Origin: Agelas oroides
Taxonomy: Eukaryota; Porifera; Demospongiae; Agelasida; Agelasidae
Assembly (NCBI GenBank): GCA_949130485.1
Contig: OX422187.1
Span: 6,956,205 to 7,020,204 of the forward strand
DNA: 64,000 bases
Direction of reading: 5' to 3'
The position numbers and the translations under genes were made by a program. This document shows positions 31,678-44,495 of the stretch, one piece after another. The notes below the pieces were generated by a model. The model saw only the letters and a program-made list of their open reading frames with translations, was not told where the DNA came from and did no database searches. The stretch's first letter is position 1; each line of letters begins with the position of its first letter.

Positions 31678-34600
31678 GTGCAGGCGTGTTTAAGTGCCAG
31701 AGAAGATCGAGAAAGCAGTTTTCACTGCTCTGGCTGCCCTATGAGGTTGGTGCAAGCCTGTTTATGTACGGGAAAGACCTGATAACTCCGTTTTAACCAA
31801 CGAGGCTGTGCTATGAAGCTCATGAAAGCCTGTTTCAGTGACAGTGAAGATCAAGAAAGCAGTTTCCACCACTGTGGAGGTCCTGTCAGGTTGGTGAGGG
31901 CCTGTTTATGTGCGGGAAACAGCTGATAACGCCGTTTTAACCTCCGAGGTGGTGCTGTGAAGCACGTGCAGGCCTGTTTAAGTGCCAGAGAAGACCGACC
32001 AAGCAGTTTTCACCGCTGTGGAGGCCCTGTGAGGTTGGTGCAAGCCTGTTTATATGCGGGAAAGACCTGACAAAGTAGTTTTAACCTCCGAGGAGGTGCT
32101 GTGACACACTTGTAGGCCTGTTGAAGTGCCAGGGACGATCGAGAAAGCAGTTTTCACCACTGAGGAGGACCTGAGAGGCTCGTGCATGCCTGTTTCAGTG
32201 TGGGAAAGATCTGATAACGCCGTTTTGACCTCAGAGGCTGTGCTATGAAGCTCGCGAAGGCCTGTTTCAGTGACAGTGAAGATCAAGAAAGCAGTTTCCA
32301 CTACTGTGGAGGTCCTGTGGGGTTGGTGCAAGCCTGTTTATGTGCGGGAAAGACCCGATAACGCCGTTTTAACCTCCGAGGTGGTGCTGTGAAGCACGTG
32401 CAGGCCTGTTTAAGTGCCAGAGAAGACCGACCAAGCAGTTTTCACCGCTGTGGAGGCCCTGTGAGGTTGGTGCAAGCCTGTTTATATGCGGGAAAGACCT
32501 GACAAAGTAGTTTTAAGCTCCGAGGAGGTGATGTGACGCACTTGAAGGCCTGTTTAAGTGCCAGGGAAGATAGGGAAAGCAGTTTTCACCACTGAGGAGG
32601 ACCTGTGAGGCACTTGCATGCCTGTTTATGTGTGGGAAAGACACGATAACGCCGTTTTAACCTCCGAGGTAGTGCTGTGAAGCACGTGCAGGCCTGTTTA
32701 AGTGCAAGAGAAGACCGACCAAGCAGTTTTCACTGCTGTGGAGGCCCTGTGAGGTTGGTGCAAGCCTGTTTATATGTGGGAAAGACCTGACAAAGTAGTT
32801 TTAACCTCAGAGGAGGTGATGTGACGCACTTGTAGGCCTGTTTAAGTGCCAGGGAAGATAGGGAAAGCAGTTTTCACCACTGAGGAGGACCTGTGAGGCA
32901 CTTGCATGCCTGTTTATGTGCGGGAAAGACCCGATAACGCCGTTTTAACCTCCGAGGTGGTGCTGTGAAACACGTGCAGGCCTGTTTAAGTGCCAGAGAA
33001 GACCGACCAAGCAGTTTTCACTGCTGTGGAGGCCCTGTGAGGTTGCTGCAAGCCTGTTTATGTGCGGGAAAGACCTGACAAAGTAGTTTTAACCTCCGAG
33101 GAGGTGCTGTGACCCACCTGTAGGCCTGTTTAAGAGCCAGGGAAGATCGGGAAAGTAGTTTTCACCACTCTGGAGGTCCTATGAATCTCATGCATGCCTG
33201 TTGAAGTGCCAGGGAAGATTGTGAAAGCAGTTTTCACCACTGAGGAGGACCTGAGAGGTGGGGACAAGTCTGTTTAAGTGCTGGAAAGACCTGATAACGC
33301 CATTTTAACCTCCGAGGAGGTGCAGTGAAGCACGTTCAGGCCTGTTAAAGTGCCAGAGAAGATCGAGAAAGCAGTTTTCACTGCTGTGGCTGCCCTGTGA
33401 GGTTGGTGAAAGCATGTTTGTGTGCGGGAAAAACCTAAAAAAGCTGTTTTAGACTCCGGGGAGATGCTGTGAAGCACCTGCAGGCCTGTTTAACTTCCAG
33501 GGAATATCGAGAAAGAAGTTTACACCACTGTGGAGGTCCTGTGAGGCTCGTGAAAGCCTGTTTATCTGCGGGAAAGAACTGATAACGACGTTTTAACCTC
33601 GCAGGAGGTGCTGTGAAGCACGTGCAGGCCAGTTTAAGTGCCAAAGAAAATCGATAAAGCAGTTTTCACCGCTGTGCAGGCCCTGTGAGGTTGGGGCAAG
33701 CCTGTTTATGTGCGGGAAGGACCTGACAACGCCATTTTAACCTCCGAGGAGGTGCAGTGAAGCACGTGCAGGCCTGTTTAAGTGTCAGAGAAGATCGAGA
33801 AAGCAGTTTTCACTGCTGTGGCTGCCCTGTGAGGTTGGTACAAGCCTGTTTATGTACAGGAAAGACTTGATAACGCCGTTTTAACCTACGAGGCTGCGCT
33901 GTCAAGCTCGCGAAGACCTTTTTCAGTGACAGTGAAGATCAAGAAAGCAGTTTCCACCACTGTGGCGGTCCTGTAAGTTTGGTGCAAGCCTGTTTATGTG
34001 CAGCAAAGACCTGATAACGCCGTTTTAACCTCCGCGGTGGTGCTGTGAAGTACGTGGAGGCCTGTTTAAGTGCCAAAGAAGATCGATAAAGCAGTTTTCA
34101 CTGCTGTGGAGGCCCTGTGAGGATGGAGCAAGCCTGTTTATGTGCGGGAAAGACCTGATAACGCCATTTTAACCTTCGAGGAGGTGCAGTGAAGCACGTG
34201 CAGGCCTGTTTCAGTGACAGTGAAGACCAAGAAAGCAGTTTCCACCACTGTGGAGGTCCTGTGAGGTTGATGCAAGCCTGTTTATGTACAGGAAAGACCT
34301 GATAATGCCGTTTTAACCTACGAGGCTGTGCTGTGAAGCTCGCGAAAGCCTGTTTCAGTGACAGTGAAGATCAAGAAAGCAGTTTCCACCACTGTGGTGG
34401 TCCTGTGAGGTTGGTGCAAGCCTGTTTATGCACAGGAATGACCTGATAACGCCGTTTTAACCTACGGGGCTGTGCTGTGAAGCTCGCGAAGGCCTGTTTC
34501 AGTGCCAGAGAAGATCGGGAAAGCAGTTTTCATCACTCTGGAGTTCCTGTCAATCTCATGCAAGCCTGTTGAAGTGCCAGGGACGATCAAGAAAGCAGTT

Positions 34601-37600
34601 TTCACCACTGAGGAGGACCTGAGAGGCTCGTGCATGCCTGTTTCAGTGTGGGAAAGATCTGATAACGCCGTTTTGACCTCAAAGGCTGTGCTATGAAGCT
34701 CGCGAAGGCCTGTTTCAGTGACAGTGAAGATCAAGAAAGCAGTTTCCACCACTGTGGAGGTCCTGTGAGGTTGGTGCAAGCCTGTTTAAGTGCGGGAAAG
34801 ACCTGATACACCGTTTTAACCTCCGAGATGGTGCTGTGAAGCACGTGCAGGCCTGTTTAAGTGCCAGAGAAGACCGACAAAGCAATTTTCACCGCTGTGG
34901 AGGCCCTGTGAGGTTGGTGCAAGCCTGTTTATATGCGGGAAAGACCTGACAAAGTAGTTTTAACCTCCGAGGAGGTGCTGTGACGCACTTGTAGGCCTGT
35001 TTAAGTGCCAGGGAAGATCTGGAAAGCAGTTTACACCACTGAGGAGGACCTGTGAGGCTCGTGCATGCCTGTTTATGTGCGGGAAAGATCTGATAACGCC
35101 GTTTTGACCTCAGAGGAAGTGCTGTGAAGCACGTGGAGGTCTCTTTAAGTGCCAGAGAGATCGAGAAAGCAGTTTTCACCGCTGTGGAGTCCCTGTGAGG
35201 TTGTCGCAAGCCTGTTTATATGCGGGAAAGACCTGACAAAGTAGTTTTAACCTCCGAGGAGGTGCTGTGACTCACTTGTAGGCCTGTTTAAGTGCCAGGG
35301 AAGATCGGGAAAGCAGTTTTCACCACTCTGGAGGTCCTGTGAATCTCATGCAAGCCTGTTGAAGTGCCAGGGACGATCGAGAAAGCAGTTTTCACCACTG
35401 AGGAGGACCTGAGAGGCTCGTGCATGCCTGTTTCAGTGTGGGAAAGATCTGATAACGCCGTTTTGACCTCAGAGGCTGTGCTATGAAGCTCGCGAAGGCC
35501 TGTTTCAGTGACAGTGAAGATCAAGAAAGCAGTTTCCACTACTGTGTAGGTCCTGTGGGGTTGGTGCAAGCCTGTTTATGTGTGGGAAAGACCCGATAAC
35601 GCCGTTTTAACCTCCGAGGTGGTGCTGTGAAGCACGTGCAGGCCTGTTTAAGTGCCAGAGAAGACCGACCAAGCAGTTTTCACCGCTGTGGAGGCCCTGT
35701 GAGGTTGGTGCAAGCCTGTTTATATGCGGGAAAGACCTGACAAAGTAGTTTTAAGCTCCGAGGAGGTGATGTGACGCACTTGAAGGCCTGTTTAAGTGCC
35801 AGGGAAGATAGGGAAAGCAGTTTTCACCACTGAGGAGGACCTGTGAGGCACTTGCATGCCTGTTTATGTGCGGGAAAGACACGATAACGCCGTTTTAACC
35901 TCCGAGGTAGTGCTGTGAAGCACGTGCAGGCCTGTTTAAGTGCCAGAGAAGACCGACCAAGCAGTTTTCACTGCTGTGGAGGCCCTGTGAGGTTGGTGCA
36001 AGCCTGTTTATATGTGGGAAAGACCTGACAAAGTAGTTTTAACCTCAGAGGAGGTGATGTGACGCACTTGTAGGCCTGTTTAAGTGCCAGGGAAGATAGG
36101 GAAAGCAGTTTTCACCACTGAGGAGGACCTGTGAGGCACTTGCATGCCTGTTTATGTGCGGGAAAGACCTGACAAAATAGTTTTAACCTCCGAGGAGGTG
36201 CTGTGACCCACTTGTAGGCCTGTTTAAGAGCCAGGGAAGATCTGGAAAGTAGTTTTCACCACTCTGGAGGTCCTATGAATCTCATGCAAGCCTGTTGAAG
36301 TGCCAGGGAAGATTGTGAAAGCAGTTTTCACCACTGAGGAGGACCTGTGAGGCTCGTGCATGCCTGTTTATTTGCGGGAAAGATCTGATAATGACATTTT
36401 AACCTCCGAGGAGGTGCAGTGAAGCACGTTCAGGCCTGTTTAAGTGCCAAAGAATATCAATAAAGCAGTTTTCACCGCTGTGGAGGCCCTGTGAGGTTGG
36501 GACAAGTCTGTTTAAGTGCGGGAAAGACCTGATAACGCCATTTTAACCTCTGAGGAGGTGCAGTGAAGCACGTGCAGGCCTGTTAAAGTGCCAGAGAAGA
36601 TCGAGAAAGCTGTTTTCAATGCTGTGGCTGCCCTGTGAGGTTGGTGAAAGCATGTTTATGTGCGGGAAAAACCTAAGAAAGCTGTTTTAGACTCCGAGGA
36701 GATGCTGTGAAGCACCTGCAGGCCTGTTTAGCTTCCAGGGAATATCGAGAAAGAAGTTTACACCACTGTGGAGGTCCTGTGAGGCTCGTGAAAGCCAGTT
36801 TATCTGCGGGAAAGAACTGATAACGACGTTTTAACCTCGGAGGAGGTGCTGTGAAGCACGTGCAGGCCAGTTTAAGTGCCAAAGAAAATCGATAAAGCAG
36901 TTTTCACCGCTGTGGAGGCCCTGTGAGGTTGGGGCAAGCCTGTTTATGTGCGGGAAGGACCTGACATCGCCATTTTAACTTCCGAGGAGGTGCTGTGACG
37001 CACTTGTAGGCCTGTTTAAGTGCCAGGGAAGATCGGGAAAGCAGTTTTCACCACTCTGGAGGTCCTGTGTATCTCATGTTGACCTCAGAGGCTGTGCTAT
37101 GAAGCTCGCGAAGGCCTGTTTCAGTGACAGTGAAGATCAAGAAAGCAGTTTCCACCACTGTGGAGGTCCTGTGAGGTTGGTGCAAGCCTGTTTATGTGCG
37201 GAAAAGACCGGATACGCCGTTTTAACCTCCGAGATGGTGCCATGAAGCACGTGCAGGCCTGTTTAAGTGCCAGAGAAGACCGACAAAGCAGTTTTCACCG
37301 CTGTGGAGGCCCTGTGAGGTTGGTGCAAGCCTGTTTATATGCGGAAAGACCTGACAAAGTAGTTTTAATCTCCGAGGAGGTGCTGTGACGCACTTGTAGG
37401 CCTGTTTAAGTGCCAGGGAAGATCAGGAAAGCAGTTTACACCACTGAGGAGGACCTGTGAGGCTCGTGCATGCCTGTTTATGTGTGGGAAAGATCTGATA
37501 ACGCCGTTTTGACTTCAGAGGAAGTGCTGTGAAGCACGTGGATGTCTGTTTAAGTGCCAGAGAGATCGAGAAAGCAGTTTTCACCGCTGTGGAGTCTCTG

Positions 37601-40600
37601 TGAAGTTGTCGCAAGCCTGTTTATATGCGGGAAAGACCTGACAAAGTAGTTTTAACCTCCGAGGAGGTGCTGTGACTCACTTGTAGGCCTGTTTAAGTGC
37701 CAGGGAAGATCGGGAAAGCAGTTTTCACCACTCTGGAGGTCCTGTGAATCTCATGCAAGCCTGTTGAAGTGCCAGGGACGATCGAGAAAGCAGTTTTCAC
37801 CACTGAGGAGGACCTGAGAGGCTCGTGCATGCCTGTTTCAGTGTGGGAAAGATCTGATAACGCCGTTTTGACCTCAGCGGCTGTGCTATGAAGCTCGCGA
37901 AGGCCTGTTTCAGTGACAGTGAAGATCAAGAAAGCAGTTTCCACTACTGTGGAGGTCCTGTGGGGTTGGTGCAAGCCTGTTTATGTGCGGGAAAGACCCG
38001 ATAACGCCGTTTTAACCTCCGAGGTGGTGCTGTGAAGCACGTGCAGGCCTGTTTAAGTGCCAGAGAAGACCGACCAAGCAGTTTTCACCGCTGTGGAGGC
38101 CCTGTGAGGTTGGTGCAAGCCTGTTTATATGCGGGAAAGACCTGACAAAGTAGTTTTAAGCTCCGAGGAGGTGATGTGACGCACTTGTAGGCCTGTTTAA
38201 GTGCCAGGGAAGATAGGGAAAGCAGTTTTCACCACTGAGGAGGACCTGTGAGGCACTTGCATGCCTGTTTATGTGCGGGAAAGACACGATAACGCCGTTT
38301 TAACCTCCGAGGTAGTGCTGTGAAGCACGTGCAGGCCTGTTTAAGTGCCAGAGAAGACCGACCAAGCAGTTTTCACTGCTGTGGAGGCCCTGTGAGGTTG
38401 GTGCAAGCCTGTTTATATGCGGGAAAGACCTGACAAAGTAGTTTTAACCTCAGAGGAGGTGATGTGACGCACTTGTAGGCCTGTTTAAGTGCCAGGGAAG
38501 ATAGGGAAAGCAGTTTTCACCACTGAGGAGGACCTGTGAGGCACTTGCATGCCTGTTTGTGCGGGAAAGACCTGACAAAATAGTTTTAACCTCCGAGGAG
38601 GTGCTGTGACCCACTTGTAGGCCTGTTTAAGAGCCAGGGAAGATCGGGAAAGTAGTTTTCACCACTCTGGAGGTCCTATGAATCTCATGCAAGCCTGTTG
38701 AAGTGCCAGGGAAGATTGTGAAAGCAGTTTTCACCACTGAGGAGGACCTGTGAGGCTCGTGCATGCCTGTTTATTTGCGGGAAAGATCTGATAATGACAT
38801 TTTAACCTCCGAGGAGGTGCAGTGAAGCACGTTCAGGCCTGTTTAAGTGCCAAAGAATATCAATAAAGCAGTTTTCACCGCTGTGGAGGCCCTGTGAGGT
38901 TGGGACAAGTCTGTTTAAGTGCGGGAAAGACCTGATAACGCCATTTTAACCTCTGAGGAGGTGCAGTGAAGCACGTGCAGGCCTGTTAAAGTGCCAGAGA
39001 AGATCGAGAAAGCTGTTTTCAATGCTGTGGCTGCCCTGTGAGGTTGGTGAAAGCATGTTTATGTGCGGGAAAAACCTAAGAAAGCTGTTTTAGACTCCGA
39101 GGAGATGCTGTGAAGCACCTGCAGGCCTGTTTAGCTTCCAGGGAATATCGAGAAAGAAGTTTACACCACTGTGGAGGTCCTGTGAGGCTCGTGAAAGCCA
39201 GTTTATCTGCGGGAAAGAACTGATAACGACGTTTTAACCTCGGAGGAGGTGCTGTGAAGCACGTGCAGGCCAGTTTAAGTGCCAAAGAAAATCGATAAAG
39301 CAGTTTTCACCGCTGTGGAGGCCCTGTGAGGTTGGGGCAAGCCTGTTTATGTGCGGGAAGGACCTGACATCGCCATTTTAACTTCCAAGGAGGTGCTGTG
39401 ACGCACTTGTAGGCCTGTTTAAGTGCCAGGGAAGATCGGGAAAGCAGTTTTCACCACTCTGGAGGTCCTGTGTATCTCATGTTGACCTCAGAGGCTGTGC
39501 TATGAAGCTCGCGAAGGCCTGTTTCAGTGACAGTGAAGATCAAGAAAGCAGTTTCCACCACTGTGGAGGTCCTGTGAGGTTGGTGCAAGCCTGTTTATGT
39601 GCGGAAAAGACCGGATACGCCGTTTTAACCTCCGAGATGGTGCCATGAAGCACGTGCAGGCCTGTTTAAGTGCCAGAGAAGACCGACAAAGCAGTTTTCA
39701 CCGCTGTGGAGGCCCTGTGAGGTTGGTGCAAGCCTGTTTATATGCGGAAAGACCTGACAAAGTAGTTTTAATCTCAGAGGAGGTGCTGTGACGCACTTGT
39801 AGGCCTGTTTAAGTGCCAGGGAAGATCAGGAAAGCAGTTTACACCACTGAGGAGGACCTGTGAGGCTCGTGCATGCCTGTTTATGTGTGGGAAAGATCTG
39901 ATAACGCCGTTTTGACTTCAGAGGAAGTGCTGTGAAGCACGTGGATGTCTGTTTAAGTGCCAGAGAGATCGAGAAAGCAGTTTTCACCGCTGTGGAGTCT
40001 CTGTGAAGTTGTCGCAAGCCTGTTTATATGCGGGAAAGACCTGACAAAGTAGTTTTAACCTCCGAGGAGGTGCTGTGACTCACTTGTAGGCCTGTTTAAG
40101 TGCCAGGGAAGATCGGGAAAGCAGTTTTCACCACTCTGGAGGTCCTGTGAATCTCATGCAAGCCTGTTGAAGTGCCAGGGACGATCGAGAAAGCAGTTTT
40201 CACCACTGAGGAGGACCTGAGAGGCTTGTGCATGCCTGTTTCAGTGTGGGAAAGATCTGATAACGCCGTTTTGACCTCAGAGGCTGTGCTATGAAGCTCG
40301 CGAAGGCCTGTTTCAGTGACAGTGAAGATCAAGAAAGCAGTTTCCACTACTGTGTAGGTCCTGTGGGGTTGGTGCAAGCCTGTTTATGTGCGAGAAAGAC
40401 CCGATAACGCCGTTTTAACCTCCGAGGTGGTGCTGTGAAGCACGTGCAGGCCTGTTTAAGTGCCAGAGAAGACTGACCAAGCAGTTTTCACCGCTGTGGA
40501 GGCCCTGTGAGGTTGGTGCAAGCCTGTTTATATGCGGGAAAGACCTGACAAAGTAGTTTTAAGCTCCGAGGAGGTGATGTGACGCACTTGTAGGCCTGTT

Positions 40601-43394
40601 TAAGTGCCAGGGAAGATAGGGAAAGCAGTTTTCACCACTGAGGAGGACCTGTGAGGCACTTGCATGCCTGTTTATGTGCGGGAAAGACACGATAACGCCG
40701 TTTTAACCGCCGAGGTGTTGCTGTGAAGCACGTGCAGGCCTGTTTAAGTGCCAGAGAAGACCGACCAAGCAGATTTCACTGCTGTGGAGGCCCTGTGAGG
40801 TTGGTGCAAGCCTGTTTATATGCGGGAAAGACCTGACAAAGTAGTTTTAACCTCAGAGGAGGTGATGTGACGCACTTGTAGGCCTGTTTAAGTGCCAGGG
40901 AAGATAGGGAAAGCAGTTTTCACCACTGAGGAGGACCTGTGAGGCACTTGCATGCCTTGTTTATGTGCGGGAAAGACCCGATAACGCCGTTTTAACCTCC
41001 GAGGTGGTGCTGTGAAACACGTGCAGGCCTGTTTAAGTGCCAGAGAAGACCGACCAAGCAGTTTTCACTGCTGTGGAGGCCCTGTGAGGTTGGTGCAAGC
41101 CTGTTTATGTGCGGGAAAGACCTGACAAAGTAGTTTTAACCTCCGAGGAGGTGCTGTGACCCACCTGTAGGCCTGTTTAAGAGCCAGGGAAGATCGGGAA
41201 AGTAGTTTTCACCACTCTGGAGGTCCTATGAATCTCATGCATGCCTGTTGAAGTGCCAGGGAAGATTGTGAAAGCAGTTTTCACCACTGAGGAGGACCTG
41301 AGAGGTGGGGACAAGTCTGTTTAAGTGCTGGAAAGACCTGATAACGCCATTTTAACCTCCGAGGAGGTGCAGTGAAGCACGTTCAGGCCTGTTAAACTGC
41401 CAGAGAAGATCGAGAAAGCAGTTTTCACTGCTGTGGCTGCCCTGTGAGGTTGGTGAAAGCATGTTTGTGTGCGGGAAAAACCTAAAAAAGCTGTTTTAGA
41501 CTCCGGGGAGATGCTGTGAAGCACCTGCAGGCCTGTTTAACTTCCAGGGAATATCGAGAAAGAAGTTTACACCACTGTGGAGGTCCTGTGAGGCTCGTGA
41601 AAGCCTGTTTATCTGCGGGAAAGAACTGATAACGACGTTTTAACCTCGGAGGAGGTGCTGTGAAGCACGTGCAGGCCAGTTTAAGTGCCAAAGAAAATCG
41701 ATAAAGCAGTTTTCACCGCTGTGCAGGCCCTGTGAGGTTGGGGCAAGCCTGTTTATGTGCGGGAAGGACCTGACAACGCCATTTTAACCTCCGAGGAGGT
41801 GCAGTGAAGCACGTGCAGGCCTGTTAAAGTGCCAGAGAAGATCGAGAAAGCAGTTTTCACTGCTGTGGCTGCCCTGTGAGGTTGGTGAAAGCATGTTTGT
41901 GTGCGGGAAAAACCTAAAAATGCTGTTTTAGACTCCGGGGAGATGCTGTGAAGCACCTGCAGGCCTGTTTAACTTCCAAGGAATATCGAGAAAGAAGTTT
42001 ACACCACTGTGGAGGTCCTGTGAGGCTCGTGAAAGCCTGTTTATCTGCGGGAAAGAACTGATAACGACGTTTTAACCTCGCAGGAGGTGCTGTGAAGCAC
42101 GTGCAGGCCTGTTCAAGTGCCAGAGAAGATCGAGAAAGCAGTTTTCACTGCTGTGGCTGCCCTGTGAGGTTGGTGCAAGCCTGTTTATGTACAGGAAAGA
42201 CTTGATAACGCCGTTTTAACCTACGAGGCTGCGCTGTCGAGCTCGCGAAGACCTTTTTCAGTGACAGTGAAGATCAAGAAAGCAGTTTCCACCACTGTGG
42301 CGGTCCTGTAAGTTTGGTGCAAGCCTGTTTATGTGCGGGAAAGACCTGATAACGCCGTTTTAACCTCCGCGGGGGTGCTGTGAAGTACGTGGAGGCCTGT
42401 TTAAGTGCCAGAGAAGATTGAGAGAGCAGTTTTCACCGCTGTGGAGGCCCTGTGAAGTTGTTGCAAGCCTGTTTATGTGCGGGAAAGACCTGACAAAGTA
42501 GTTTTAACTTCCGAGGAGGTGCTGTGACGCACTTGTAGGCCTGTTTAAGTGCCAGGGAAGATTGGGAAAACAGTTTTCACCACTCTGAAGGTCCTGTGAA
42601 TTTCATGCAAGCCTGTTGAAGTGCCAGGGAAGATCGAGAAAGCAGTTTTCACCACTGAGGATGACCTGTGAGGCTCGAGCATCCCTGTTTATGTGCGGGA
42701 AAGATCTGATAACGCCGTTTTAACCTCAGAGGAAGTGCTATGAAGCACGAGCAGGCCTGTTTCAGTGCAAGGGAAGGTCGAGAAATCAATTTTCTCCACA
42801 GAGGAGTTTCTGCGACTCTCGTGTAATCCTGTTTATGTATGGTAAAGACATGATAACTCCGTTTAAACCTCCGAGGAGGTGTTGTGAAGCACGTGCAGGC
42901 CTGTTTAAGTGCCAAGGAAAATCGATAAAGCAGTTTTCACCGCTGTGGAGGCCCTATGAGGTTGGAGCAAGCCTGTTTATGTGCGGGAAAGACCTGATAA
43001 CGCCATTTTAACCTCCGAGGAGGTGCAGTGAAGCACGTGCAGGCCTGTTTAAGTGCCAGAGAAGATCGAGAAAGCAGTTTTCACTGCTGTGGCTGCCCTG
43101 TGAGGTTGGTGCAAGCCGGTTTATGTACAGGAAAGACCTGATAACGCCGTTTTAACCTACGAGGCTGTGCTGTGAAGCTCATGAAAGCCTGTTTCAGTGA
43201 CAGTGAAGATCAAGAAAGCAGTTTCCACCACTGTGGAGGTCCTGTGATGTTGGTACAAGCCTGTTTATGTGCGGGAAAGACCTGATACGCCGTTTTAACC
43301 TCCGAGATGGTGCTGTGAAGCACATGCAGGCCTGTTTAAGTGTCAGAGAAGACCGACAAAGCAGTTTTCACCGCTGTGGAGGCCCTGTGAAGTT
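31678..43394. repeat. 144-bp dimeric satellite, central block
   Basis: The longest block without coding content. It holds the 2403-bp higher-order repeat described separately. Sequence at about 32924-33770 recurs at 40971-41817 with a constant offset of 8047 bp. Within the latter, a 432-bp (three-dimer) segment is locally duplicated (41321 and 41753 are equivalent). The first 270 bp after the LINE junction are also duplicated at 61090-61360. Confidence 0.95.
34675..40970. repeat. 2403-bp higher-order repeat, about 2.6 units
   Basis: Units start near 34675, 37081 and 39484 and share private variants in the same order, such as CCGAGATGGTGC followed by CATGAAGC. Units two and three differ by only a few bases and one has a 2-bp loss near 38557. 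The period is not a multiple of 72 (33.4 halves), so indels preceded amplification. The third unit ends near 40970, where the flanking 8-kb duplicate begins. Confidence 0.85.
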
Positions 43395-43403
43395 GGTGCA
43401 AGC

Positions 43404-44486
43404 ATAGATATATGACACGGAACAGGATTGGAAACAAGTCACGTGCGCGCATTGTTCACATACTGAGCGGCGCGAGCCATCCGCGTTTGTGTTAATAGAC
43501 TGTAGAAGGTGATGATTGCGAGTTGCGGCTGTATCTAGAGGTGATCTTTTTGTGAAGATAAGAGAGGAAGATTTGTGGGACTGGAGTGACGCCACCAGGT
43601 GGCTACAAAAGTAAGTGAGACCATCGACGTACAAGTTACAGATAGCTCTATTGGGAGGGGGGCTCTAAATGGGTACAGGCGGTATAGGAACGTGTTAGGA
43701 ACCACTTTCCACTTTTTGGTGAGGTCTTGTTGATACCTAGTTATGTGGGACCAAATCTAAAGAGGTATACAGTATGACAAAGGCTTTTGGTACCATTGGG
43801 TAGATAAAAGATTGGTCTAACGGGATAAACCAATATCAACAACCATGGTAACTTGTGTTGCTTGTAATGAAGCTAGTTAGCTGTTCATTTCAGTCGAACC
43901 GCCATGGTTTGATACTGACTGTAAGCTCTCTATTTCTGTATGCTAGCAAATTATGGATATATTTTGTTACAGGTATAGGGAAGAGGAAACTGAGGCTTGC
44001 TCAATCGGAAGTACAGGAGAATCAGTGGACTCACTTTCTATTCCATTGGAGCATGCCTCTATGATACCGATCCTTAGCTGGTTTACTTACAAACCACAAT
44101 TACAATTCTTTTTGTAATGCATTCATGTTTTATCCATCTGCAAATATTGATACTATTCCAATAACTTTCCAATAGACTCTAGTAACATTTTTACAAGTAC
44201 TCATTCATTGTGCAGTATCTCTTAACAGCCTTCTCTTTCATCTCTGACTCTTCACTTGCACTCCCATCGTTGAGATGATGCCGAAGTTCTAGTTGCATTG
44301 ACAAAGTCGGGCGTCCTGAGTCGAGCGAGTCCGCAGGCTCGAGTGTAGGCGATTGCTGCTTCAAAATAACGCACACCGATCTCTGCATCTGACCCTTATA
44401 CGTGATTTTCCCACCAAACCCGGATGATCCGCGCTAATTACTGGAAATAGGCCAGTTTCCAATCCTGTTCCGTGTCATATATCTAT
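43404..44486. mobile_element. 1083-bp TIR element with 32-bp perfect TIRs and 9-bp target duplication
   Basis: Both ends carry ATAGATATATGACACGG... as a perfect 32-bp inverted repeat (43404-43435 and 44455-44486). GGTGCAAGC, part of the satellite, is repeated at 43395-43403 and 44487-44495, and excision restores the satellite in phase. A 9-bp target duplication is characteristic of Mutator-like elements, though the TIRs are short for that group. The interior is single copy here, encodes nothing recognisable (longest ORF about 69 codons), and so the element is non-autonomous. Perfect TIRs suggest a recent insertion. Confidence 0.9.
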
Positions 44487-44495
44487 GGTGCAAGC

